Shown: one piece after another, positions 47,719-60,400 of the stretch
Layout of the letters: every line of letters starts with the position of its first letter
Position numbering within the stretch: position 1 is the first letter of the stretch
Assembly (NCBI GenBank): GCA_029721515.1
Contig: CM056551.1
Location: forward strand, 30,978,437-31,042,436
DNA from: Synanceia verrucosa
Lineage: Eukaryota; Chordata; Actinopteri; Perciformes; Synanceiidae
Direction: 5' to 3'
DNA: 64,000 nt
Translations under genes and position numbers: made by a program
Notes under the pieces: model-generated
Databases searched by the model: none
Told to the model about the DNA's origin: nothing
The model's input: only the letters and a program-made list of their open reading frames with translations

Positions 47719-50356
47719 GTGACCTCCTTGTTGAGTCGGACAGGATGAACAGGAAGCAGAGTGAGGTGGAGGGTCGCCTTGATGACATGCTGTCACGCAT
47801 CGCCATGGAGACACAAGAGATCATAGAGCTGGAGAAACAGCTGACCGATGGTGAGGTCACCACCGACCAATCACAGAGGCTCTCTACAAATGGATTGAGG
47901 CAGAGTTATAAAGTATATCTCCTCCTCCTCCTCCTCAGGTCAGGTTCTTGCTAATGAATCTCTTCAGAGGGATCTGGAGGGGATCATAAGTGGACTTCAA
48001 GAGCACCTGAGAGGACTTCAAGAGCAGGTTAGTGCCATTATTAATCTGTAATCTATCATTACTAATCTTTAATCTCTTCAGTGTCTCTAGAGCGATTGTG
48101 ATGCAGATCAGTTAATAATATAACTTTAAAAATGAATCAGTGGTTGTGCAGTGAACTGTCCTCTCTGATATAAACTCATGAAATGTTCCAGTTATTCACA
48201 AACTTTCACCAGCGATGGCAACAAACGTTTCCGACCTGCTTCAGCCACTTTAAAGGCTGCGGTGTGGCAGCATTTTGGATTTTCTGTGGTCGAGGGGAAG
48301 GTGTGGGGCAAATGAAATGCTTTGGAAACCACATTTTGAGTTCCTGGTGGCAGCCAGAGAACAACTGAGCAGAACTTTGACAAGACCAAACTAAATCCAT
48401 TGCAAAAAAGAAAAAGATGAAAGATAGAAAGAAAAGAAATAAATCACTTTGTTTTTTCACATCCTTCCATATTGTGTTTGAATGCAAGCTGCATTTCTTA
48501 TTGTTTGTTCATAGAAAGTCATATTTGTCTCAGGAAAAGATTATATTATCTTTTGTCAACATCCCAAAAGTAGGAAGTGATGAGCACTTGTGATGAGATC
48601 CATATAATCTCTAATCTATATCTCTATATCCATATAATCTCTAATCTATATCTATATTTCCATATAATCTCTAATCTATATCTATATATCCATATAATCT
48701 CTAATCTATATCTCTATATCCATATAATCTCTAATCTATATATCCATATAACCTCTAATCTATATCTCTATATCCATATAACCTCTAATCTGTATCTCTA
48801 AATCCATATAATCTCTAAACTCTATCTCTATATCCATATAATCTCTAATCTATATCTATATATCCATATAATCTCTCATCTGTATCTCTATATCCATATA
48901 ATCTCTAATCTCTAGACCTATATAACCTCTAATCTATATCTCTATAGCCATATAACCTCTACTCTAAATCTATATATCCATATAATCTCTAATCTATATC
49001 TCTATATCCATATAATCTCTAATCTATATATCCATATAACCTCTAATCTGTATCTCTATATCCATATAACCTCTGCTCTATATCTCTATATCCATATAAT
49101 CTCTAATCTATAGATCTATATAACCTCTAATCTATATGTCTATATCCATATAACTTCTACTCGATATCTTTATATCCATATAATCTCTAATCTATATATC
49201 CATATAACCTCTAATCTGTATCTCTATATCCATATAATCTCTAATCTCTAGACCTATATAACCTCTAATCTATATCTCTATATCCATATAACCTCTACTC
49301 TGTATCTCTATATCCATATAATCTCTAATCTCTAGACCTATATAACCTCTACTCTATATCTCTATATCCATATAATCTCTAATCTCTAGACCTATATAAC
49401 CTCTACTCTATATGTCTATATCCATATAATCTCTAATCTCTGGACCTATATAACCTCTAATCTATATGTCTATATCCATATAACCTCTACTCTATATTTC
49501 TGTATCCATATAATCTCTAATCTCTAGATCTATATAACCTCTAATCTATATGTCTATATCCATATAACTTCTACTCAATATCTTTATATCCATATAATCT
49601 CTAATCTCTGTATCCATATAATCTCAGAGATGAGACAGTGGCTGCTCCTCAGTGCTAACAGTGTTTGTGCTTCAGGCCTCAGCAGCTCAGCAGCAGTGTC
49701 ACAGTCTGCAGGCTGAGAACCAAAGTCTGCAGCGTCTCCTGGAGGACAGACAGAGACACTGCAGGCAGCTGGAGGATGACCTGAGGACACACAGACAGGT
49801 CAGTGTCTCACATCAGTCCCTCTTATTAGCCGGACAAAAAAAGCAGTCCAGGAACCATTGTCAGTGAAGGACTGAGAGGTGGCCCAAAGGGACATGTCAC
49901 TGTTCCTCTGCCATAGTGACAAAACATCTGCACATTTTGAGTTTAAGAGGCACTGACTGTTTATATGAGAAAGGACTTTATTTTTTACACAAGAATGAAC
50001 AGTTTTAGGAGAGATATGACCAAGAGAACCATGGTGTTGATCTGAACTGTGAGGTTTGAAAAGGTAATTAGTGTTTCAAGAAATGAGCCAAACTTGTCTG
50101 TCTGTCTGTCTGCAGGACATGTCTGTCCAGCAGGAGGAGCTGCATGTGCTGCAGGTGGAGGTGCAGCAGCTGAGAGACAGACAGGAGGAGGTGCAGGCTC
50201 TGAAAGAGGAGCTAACCCGACAGATCACACTGGGACAGGTTATACTGTCTGTCTGTCTGTCCTAACGTCTATCTGTCTGTCTGTTTGTCCGTCCTAAAGT
50301 CTGTCTGTCTGTCTGTCCTAAAGTCTATCTGTCTGTCTGTTTGTCCATCCTAAAGT

Positions 50357-50389
<33 letters not shown>

Positions 50390-51446
50390 CGTCCTAAAGT
50401 CTGTCTGTCTGTCTGTCCTAAAGTCTATCTGTCTGTCTGTCTGTCTGTTTGTCCGTCCTAAAGTCTGTCTGTCCTAAAGTCTGTCTGTCTGTCTGTCCTA
50501 AAGTCTATCTGTCTGTCTGTCTGTCTGTTTGTCCGTCCTAAAGTCTGTCTGTCCTAAAGTCTGTCTGTCTGTCTGTCTGTTTGTCCGTCCTAAAGTCTGC
50601 CTGTCTGTCTGTCCTAAAGTCTATCTGTCTGTCTGTCTGTTTGTCCGTCCTAAAGTCTGTCTGTCTGTCTGTCCTAAAGTCTATCTGTCTGTCCGTCCTA
50701 AAGTCTGTCTGTCTGTCTGTCCTAAAGTCTGTCTGTCTGTCTGTTTGTCCGTCCTAAAGTCTGTCTGTCCTAAAGTCTGTCTGTCTGTCTGTCTGTTTGT
50801 CCGTCCTAAAGTCTGCCTGTCTGTCTGTCCTAAAGTCTATCTGTCTGTCTGTCTGTTTGTCCGTCCTAAAGTCTGTCTGTCTGTCTGTCCTAAAGTCTAT
50901 CTGTTTGTCCGTCCTAAAGTCTGTCTGTCTGTCTGTCCTAAAGTCTATCTGTCTGTCCGTCCTAAAGTCTGTCTGTCCTAAAGTCTGTCTGTCTGTCTGT
51001 CTGTTTGTCCGTCCTAAAGTCTGCCTGTCTGTCTGTCCTAAAGTCTATCTGTCTGTCTGTCTGTTTGTCCGTCCTAAAGTCTGTCTGTCCTAAAGTCTAT
51101 CTGTCTGTCCGTCCTAAAGTCTGTCTGTCTGTCTGTCCTAAAGTCTGTCTGTCTGTCTGTTTGTCCGTCCTAAAGTCTGTCTGTCCTAAAGTCTGTCTGT
51201 CTGTCTGTCTGTTTGTCCGTCCTAAAGTCTGCCTGTCTGTCTGTCCTAAAGTCTATCTGTCTGTCTGTCTGTTTGTCCGTCCTAAAGTCTGTCTGTCTGT
51301 CTGTCCTAAAGTCTATCTGTCTGTCCGTCCTAAAGTCTGTCTGTCTGTCTGTCTGTCTGTCCTAAAGTCTATCTGTCTGTCCGTCCTAAAGTCTGTCTGT
51401 CTGTCTGTCTGTCTGTCCTAAAGTCTATCTGTCTGTCCGTCCTAAA

Positions 51447-51477
<31 letters not shown>

Positions 51478-54400
51478 CTAAAGTCTGCCTGTCTGTCTGT
51501 CCTAAAGTCTATCTGTCTGTCTGTTTGTCCGTCCTAAAGTCTGTCTGTCTGTCTGTCCTAAAGTCTATCTGTCTGTCTGTTTGTCCGTCCTAAAGTCTGT
51601 CTGTCTGTCTGTCTGTCCTAAAGTCTATCTGTCTGTCCGTCCTAAAGTCTGTCTGTCTGTCTGTCTGTCCGTCCTAAAGTCTGCCTGTCTGTCTGTCCTA
51701 AAGTCTATCTGTCTGTCTGTTTGTCCGTCCTAAAGTCTGTCTGTCTGTCTGTCTGTCCTAAAGTCTATCTGTCTGTCTGTTTGTCCGTCCTAAAGTCTGT
51801 CTGTCTGTCTGTCTGTCCTAAAGTCTATCTGTCTGTCCGTCCTAAAGTCTGTCTGTCTGTCTGTCTGTCTGTCCTAAAGTCTGTCTGTCTGTCTGTCTGT
51901 CCTAAAGTCTATCTGTCTGTCTGTCCTAAAGTCTATCTGTCTGTCTGTCTGTCTGTCCGTCCGTCCTAAAGTCTGTCTCTGTCTGCAGGATGAGAAGTTG
52001 TCTCTTCAGCAGGAAGTCCAGAGGCTTCAGGTCCACCTGGATCAGACCAGAACCCATCTGGACCAGATTACAGCCTCCATAGTGGATCAGCATGGACCAG
52101 AGGAGCTGGATGAGGACAAGTACAGGTAATTAGAGCCGATGTAGAAATGTTTCTGTAATTAGAGCCGATGTAGAAATGTTTCTGTAATTAGAGCCGATGT
52201 AGAAATGTTTCTGTAATTAGAGCCGATGTAGAAATGTTTCTGTAATTAGAGCCGATGTAGAAATGTTCCTGTAATTAGAGCCGATGTAGAAATGTTCCTG
52301 TAATTAGAGCCGATGTAGAAATGTTTCTGTAATTAGAGCCGATGTAGAAATGTTTCTGTAATTAGAGCCGATGTAGAAATGTTTCTGTAATTAGAGCCGA
52401 TGTAGAAATGTTTCTGTAATTAGAGCCGATGTAGAAATGTTTCTGTAATTAGAGCCGATGTAGAAATGTTTCTGTAATTAGAGCCGATGTAGAAATGTTT
52501 CTGTAATTAGAGCCGATGTAGAAATGTTTCTGTAATTAGAGCCGATGTAGAAATGTTTCTGTAATTAGAGCCGATGTAGAAATGTTTCTATAATTAGAGC
52601 CGATGTAGAAATGTTTCTATAATTAGAGCCGATGTAGAAATGTTTCTGTAATTAGAGCCGATGTAGAAATGTTTCTGTAATTAGAGCCGATGTAGAAATG
52701 TTTCTATAATTAGAGCCGATGTAGAAATGTTTCTATAATTAGAGCCGATGTAGAAATGTTTCTGTAATTAGAGCCGATGTAGAAATGTTTCTGTAATTAG
52801 AGCCGATGTAGAAATGTTTCTGTAATTAGAGCCGATGTAGAAATGTTTCTGTAATTAGAGCCGATGTAGAAATGTTTCTGTAATTAGAGCCGATGTAGAA
52901 ATGTTCCTGTAATTAGAGCCGATGTAGAAATGTTTCTGTAATTAGAGCCGATGTAGAAATGTTTCTGTAATTAGAGCCGATGTAGAAATGTTTCTATAAT
53001 TAGAGCCGATGTAGAAATGTTTCTATAATTAGAGCCGATGTAGAAATGTTTCTATAATTAGAGCCGATGTAGAAATGTTTCTGTAATTAGAGCCGATGTA
53101 GAAATGTTTCTGTAATTAGAGCCGATGTAGAAATGTTTCTGTAATTAGAGCCGATGTAGAAATGTTTCTGTAATTAGAGCCGATGTAGAAATGTTTCTAT
53201 AATTAGAGCCGATGTAGAAATGTTTCTGTAATTAGAGCCGATGTAGAAATGTTTCTGTAATTAGAGCCGATGTAGAAATGTTTCTGTAATTAGAGCCGAT
53301 GTAGAAATGTTTCTGTAATTAGAGCCGATGTAGAAATGTTTCTGTAATTAGAGCCGATGTAGAAATGTTTCTATAATTAGAGCCGATGTAGAAATGTTTC
53401 TGTAATTAGAGCCGATGTAGAAATGTTTCTGTAATTAGAGCCGATGTAGAAATGTTTCTATAATTAGAGCCGATGTAGAAATGTTTCTGTAATTAGAGCC
53501 GATGTAGAAATGTTTCTGTAATTAGAGCCGATGTAGAAATGTTTCTATAATTAGAGCCGATGTAGAAATGTTTCTGTAATTAGAGCCGATGTAGAAATGT
53601 TTCTGTAATTAGAGCCGATGTAGAAATGTTTCTGTAATTAGAGCCGATGTAGAAATGTTTCTATAATTAGAGCCGATGTAGAAATGTTTCTGTAATTAGA
53701 GCCGATGTAGAAATGTTTCTGTAATTAGAGCCGATGTAGAAATGTTTCTATAATTAGAGCCGATGTAGAAATGTTTCTGTAATTAGAGCCGATGTAGAAA
53801 TGTTTCTGTAATTAGAGCCGATGTAGAAATGTTTCTATAATTAGAGCCGATGTAGAAATGTTTCTGTAATTAGAGCCGATGTAGAAATGTTTCTATAATT
53901 AGAGCCGATGTAGAAATGTTTCTATAATTAGAGCCGATGTAGAAATGTTTCTGTAATTAGAGCCGATGTAGAAATGTTTCTGTAATTAGAGCCGATGTAG
54001 AAATGTTTCTATAATTAGAGCCGATGTAGAAATGTTCCTGTAATTAGAGCCGATGTAGAAATGTTTCTATAATTAGAGCCGATGTAGAAATGTTTCTATA
54101 ATTAGAGCCGATGTAGAAATGTTTCTGTAATTAGAGCCGATGTAGAAATGTTTCTATAATTAGAGCCGATGTAGAAATGTTTCTATAATTAGAGCCGATG
54201 TAGAAATGTTTCTGTAATTAGAGCCGATGTAGAAATGTTTCTATAATTAGAGCCGATGTAGAAATGTTTCTATAATTAGAGCCGATGTAGAAATGTTTCT
54301 ATAATTAGAGCCGATGTAGAAATGTTTCTATAATTAGAGCCGATGTAGACATAAATAAATTGAGGAAACTGATTTATTGCACATTATGTCAGTCAGCTGA

Positions 54401-57400
54401 TAGAGGTTGTAAATACAGCTGCATACTTGTCTCTGAGCTTTACGACTCGTACTAGTGTGGTACAGTCCTGTATATACTGTATTTAGCTCTCCACTGATCT
54501 TCATCACCTCCTGACCTCCCCCTGGTCCTGGTCCTGGTCCTGAACAGTCCAAACCCTGCTCTGCTCTGGATCCTGACTCCTCTCTATCTCCATTCACTCT
54601 GTGCTCTGTCTCTCTTTCATCTTGTTCTTTGGAATTATTTCTCTGAAAATAATAATAATACTTAAAAACAGTGACTTGAAACGTGAGACCAACCTTTAAA
54701 TAAGGAGGTGTCCGTATCTGTCCTGCCTCCTCTGCAGTCCTGTCTGTCCTGAGGACATGTTGTCCAGGAGTGTGGAGCAGCTCTACAGGGCCAGCCAGCA
54801 GACCAGAACCAGCAGGGAGCAGCTCCAGCAAGACCAGGACCACAGCCAGGATCAGATAGTCAGACTGCAGACCCAGGTGGTGCAGGACCAGGACCACATC
54901 ACCCAGCTGGAAGCCAAGCTAGTCCAGGATCAGGTTTACATAGCCCAGATGGAAACCCAGGTGGTCTACAGTGTGGACCAGGATCAAGGCCGGGGCCAGG
55001 ACCAGGACCAGGATTCAGACTGGAAGCAGAGGGAGGAGCTGCAGAGACTGAGAGTCAGACTGCAGAGGTCTCAGAGCAGAAACAGACACAGACTGGTCAG
55101 TATGAGCCGAGTCCAGAAGCTTCCACTGAGGCTGCAACCATGTGTTTACTGTACAGGAACAAGAGATGGTTTCATCTACTGATGTGTTTCTACAGCTTCA
55201 GGACGTCCAGCAGGAGAGAGACGAGCTGCTGCAGCAGGTCTCACCTTATCTCACCTCACCTTACCTTATCTGATCTTATCTCACCTTATCTCACCTCACC
55301 TTACCTTATCTGATCTTATCTCACCTTATCTCACCTTACCTCACCTCACCTTATCTCACCTTATCTCACCTCACCTTACCTTATCTGATCTTATCTCACC
55401 TTATCTCACCTCACCTTACCTTATCTGATCTTATCTCACCTTATCTCACCTCACCTTACCTTATCTGATCTTATCTCACCTTATCTCACCTCACCTTACC
55501 TTATCTCACCTTATCTCACCTTATCTCACCTCACCTTACCTTATCTCACCTTATCTCACCTTATCTCACCTCACCTTATCTCACCTTATCTCACCTCACC
55601 TTACCTTATCTGATCTTATCTCACCTTATCTCACCTCACCTTACCTTATCTCACCTTATCTCACCTCACCTTATCTCACCTTATCTCACCTCACCTTACC
55701 TTATCTCACCTTATCTCACCTCACCTTATCTCACCTTATCTCACCTCACCTTACCTTATCTGATCTTATCTCACCTTATCTCACCTCACCTTACCTTATC
55801 TCACCTTATTTCACCTCACCTTACCTTATCTGATCTTAACTCACCTTATCTCACCTCATCTTACCTTATCTCACCTTATCTCACCTTACCTCACCTCACC
55901 TTATCTCACCTTATCTCACCTCACCTTACCTTATCTGATCTTATCTCACCTCACCTTACCTTATCTGATCTTATCTCACCTTATCTCACCTCACCTTATC
56001 TGATCTTATCTCACCTTATCTCACCTTATCTTACCTTATCTGATCTTATCTCACCTTATCTCACCTCACCTTACCTCACCTCACCTTATCTCACCTCACC
56101 TTACCTCACCTTACCTTATCTGATCTTATCTCACCTCACCTTACCTTATCTAATCTTATCTCACCTTATCTCACCTCACCTTACCTTATCTGATCTTATC
56201 TCACCTCACCTTACCTTATCTGATCTTATCTCACCTTATCTCACCTCACCTTATCTGATCTTATCTCACCTTATCTCACCTCACCTTACCTTATCTCACC
56301 TTATCTAATCTTCTCTCACCTTATCTCACCTCACCTTACCTTATCTGATCTTATCTCACCTCACCTTACCTTATCTGATCTTATCTCACCTTATCTCACC
56401 TCACCTTATCTGATCTTATCTCACCTTATCTCACCTCACCTTACCTTATCTCACCTTATCTAATCTTATCTCACCTTATCTCACCTCATCTTACCTTATC
56501 TGATCTTATCTCACCTCACCTTACCTTATCTGATCTTATCTCACCTCACCTCACCTTACCTTATCTGATCTTATCTCACCTTATCTCACCTCACCTTACC
56601 TCACCTTATCTCACCTCACCTTACCTCACCTCACCTTATCTCACCTTATCTCACCTCACCTTACCTTATCTAATCTTATCTCACCTTATCTCACCTCACC
56701 TTACCTTATCTAATCTTAGCTCACCTAACCTTATCTAATCTTATCTCACCTCACCTCACCTAATCTTATCTCATCTCACCTTATCTCACATGACCTTACC
56801 TTAGCTCACCTCACCTCACCTTATCTAATTTTATCTCACATTATCTCGCTAATCTCACCTTATCTCAACTCACCTTATCTCATTTTATCTCACCTTAACT
56901 CATCTCATCTCACTTCATCACATCTGATTCCATCTCATCGTTTCTCACCTTATCGCATCTCACTTTCTTAATAAATCTGAACTCATAACATATGTCATAA
57001 CTGTTATGGTTCAGCAGTGAGGTGAGTGAATGTGAGTTCAGCAGCAGTGCATACTGGGACTGACTGTGGCGTCATGTGATTCAGTTGCGTTCGCAGACCG
57101 CCGGTCACCAGAGGAGCCTCGACCGCCTGAACAGGAAACTACGGCAACTCAGCAGGTCCATGTGTGACTCAGACCAGCTGACGGCTGAACAGCTGGAGTC
57201 CACCTGTGAACAGCTGAGAGCTCTAAACGGCCTGGTGGAGCTGCTGCACCAGCAGGTGTTTCTTGATCTCTGTTAATTTTACTGTGTATTAGTATTTGCT
57301 ATGTGAAGTACTCTGTGTTTTGTACTACACTACAGGTACTGTAGACATTAGTGACTTCAGTCGTATTACAGTTTTTCTCAAATGCTAAAACACATTTCAC

Positions 57401-60400
57401 AAACGTTTCCTCAATGTTCCCCAATGTTTAAACACAACACCCTTTTCTAAAGCTACATCAACACAACCACACCTTCTCACTTCAAAACTCAAACTTTCAC
57501 ACCTAAAGAGCAGCTCGAAGCTTTCAAAAATGTAAACACTATACACATCATTACACACTACAGCAAAACAATTGAAAACACAAAGCTCAATTTGTGAGAA
57601 GGGCCTTTGTTTCATAACTGCCAATGCATATTTTTAGAAACTTGACAGTAACAGATCTTCTTAGATCTCTGTAGAGGATTAGGCATTTAGATTTGTGAGT
57701 TTCATATGAAGAGTATAAATCTATACAAAATACTGCTTGTACACTACTGTAACACAACTCAGTGCAAAAACAGAATCTATTGCACACAACAGTACTCTTG
57801 AAAACATGTTCAGGGTGTGAAGTTTTTTTTTTTTTTTTTTTAATTTACTTTATTCACACCACACACACACCACAATCACTGTGCGGCATCATGTCGCTGA
57901 GCTGCAACGGGCCACATCACCTCATCCACATCGCAGGCTATATTCTCTCTTGCCAGGCACCGTGGGAGAAACGCCCTGGAATGGCGAATCCATCCTTGGA
58001 AGGCCTCCACTGGGATGTCAACACAGGCCAGCTCCATTGCTCTTAGGAGCTTCTCTCTAGTGTATGGTTGTCTGTCATAAACCTTCCATCTCCACGATGA
58101 GAAGAACTCCTCTACAGGGTTCAGGAAAGGGGAGTAGTAGAAGAACTCTTCTATAGGGTTCAGGAAAGGGGAGTAGTAGAAGAACTCCTCTATAGGGTTC
58201 AGGAAAGGGGAGTAGTAGAAGAACTCCTCTATAGGGTTCAGGAAAGGGGAGTAGTAGAAGAACTCCTCTATAGGGTTCAGGAAAGGGGAGTAGTAGAAGA
58301 ACTCCTCTATAGGGTTCAGGAAAGGGGAGTAGTAGAAGAACTCTTCTATAGGGTTCAGGAAAGGGGAGTAGTAGAAGAACTCCTCTACAGGGTTCAGGAA
58401 AGGGGAGTAGTAGAAGAACTCCTCTATAGGGTTCAGGAAAGGGGAGTAGTAGAAGAACTCCTCTACAGGGTTCAGGAAAGGGGAGTAGTAGAAGAACTCC
58501 TCTACAGGGTTCAGGAAAGGGGAGTAGTAGAAGAACTCCTCTACAGGGTTCAGGAAAGGGGAGTAGTAGAAGAACTCCTCTACAGGGTTCAGGAAAGGGG
58601 AGTAGTAGAAGAACTCCTCTATAGGGTTCAGGAAAGGGGAGTAGTAGAAGAACTCTTCTATAGGGTTCAGGAAAGGGGAGTAGTAGAAGAACTCCTCTAT
58701 AGGGTTCAGGAAAGGGGAGTAGTAGAAGAACTCTTCTATAGGGTTCAGGAAAGGGGAGTAGTAGAAGAACTCTTCTATAGGGTTCAGGAAAGGGGAGTAG
58801 TAGAAGAACTCCTCTATAGGGTTCAGGAAAGGGGAGTAGTAGAAGAACTCCTCTATAGGGTTCAGGAAAGGGGAGTAGTAGAAGAACTCCTCTACAGGGT
58901 TCAGGAAAGGGGAGTAGTAGAAGAACTCTTCTATAGGGTTCAGGAAAGGGGAGTAGTAGAAGAACTCCTCTATAGGGTTCAGGAAAGGGGAGTAGTAGAA
59001 GAACTCCTCTATAGGGTTCAGGAAAGGGGAGTAGTAGAAGAACTCTTCTATAGGATTCAGGAAAGGGGAGTAGTAGAAGAACTCTTCTATAGGGTTCAGG
59101 AAAGGGGAGTAGTAGAAGAACTCCTCTATAGGGTTCAGGAAAGGGGAGTAGTAGAAGAACTCCTCTATAGGGTTCAGGAAAGGGGAGTAGTAGAAGAACT
59201 CCTCTATAGGGTTCAGGAAAGGGGAGTAGGGAGGCAGACAGACGTTTAAAAACTGGTTACTGTTGGTGATGAACCACTCTCTGATTTGGTTTGTTCTGTG
59301 GAAGCAGACATTGTCCCAAATGATCATATAAATGGGATGTGCGGGCCCAGGATGGTGTTGTTGGCGGTCCAGGAGGATGTCTCTTAGCTCCTCTAGGAAG
59401 GTGAGGAGACGTTGGGTGTTGTAAGACCCAAGGACAGCATGCCGGTGGACAAGCCCCACCGAACCCATGGCCGCACAAAGAGTAATGTTACCCCCCTGTT
59501 GGCCAGGAACCTCAGTGATGGCTCTTTGGCCAATGATGTTACGGCCTCTTTGCCTTCGTTTCTGCAAGTTGAAGCCAGCCTCATCCAGGAAGAGGTACTC
59601 AAGAGGTCTGGCCATCGCATCCAACTGTAATATCCTCTGTGAAAATGTGAAAGTGCACAGGTGTTCAGAACAACAGTCAATCAGGTAGCACAGTATTGTT
59701 CAGAAGTAATGTAGGCCACTGAGCAGCACAGTATGTCCACTAACTGTACTTTGAACATGGATGTATACTTACTTGCACATACTCGTAACGTAGGTCTTTG
59801 TGTCGCGCAGAGTTGCGCTCAAAGGGAACCCTATAGACCTGTTTCATCCGCATCTTTTGGCGCCGCAGAACTCGGTCTATTGTGGCCAAGCTGACATCAT
59901 CAAAACTCTCAAAGTTGACATTATCGGCAATGACTTTGTCTCTGATCTCCCGGAGTCTGATGAGGTTGTTCTCATGAACCATATCCACAATGAGGGTTTC
60001 TATGTGGCATTCTTTCAACTCTAAAGAAAGAAACATGTTGTCAATTGACATGTTTTACAATAACAACGGATTTGAAACCAATAGACTACTTTCACAGGCT
60101 TGTAAAACTGTATTGTGACAAAGAACGCAATAGAGTACAATACCTGTTGTGTTGTCTGAATGCCCTGATAATGGTGGCCACGGTGAACCTACTCAGGTTT
60201 GAACGGACTCTTAGTCCTGCTTCAGCCATTGTCATGCCATGGACAATGACATGGTCAATGACTGTTGCTCGCATCTCGTCCGTAATGATGGTGCGAGGTT
60301 GTCTTGCTCTTTCTCCTCTGATTTGAACTCCTCTTCCTCGTTGGCCTGCTCCTCTTCTTCCATGGCCAGCTCCTCTACCTCCTCTGACTCGAATTCCTCT

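Noticed and set aside
50529..51969. Leu/Ser/Val/Cys-rich frames up to 150 codons
   Set aside because: They lie within the CTGT/CCTAAAGT intronic array.
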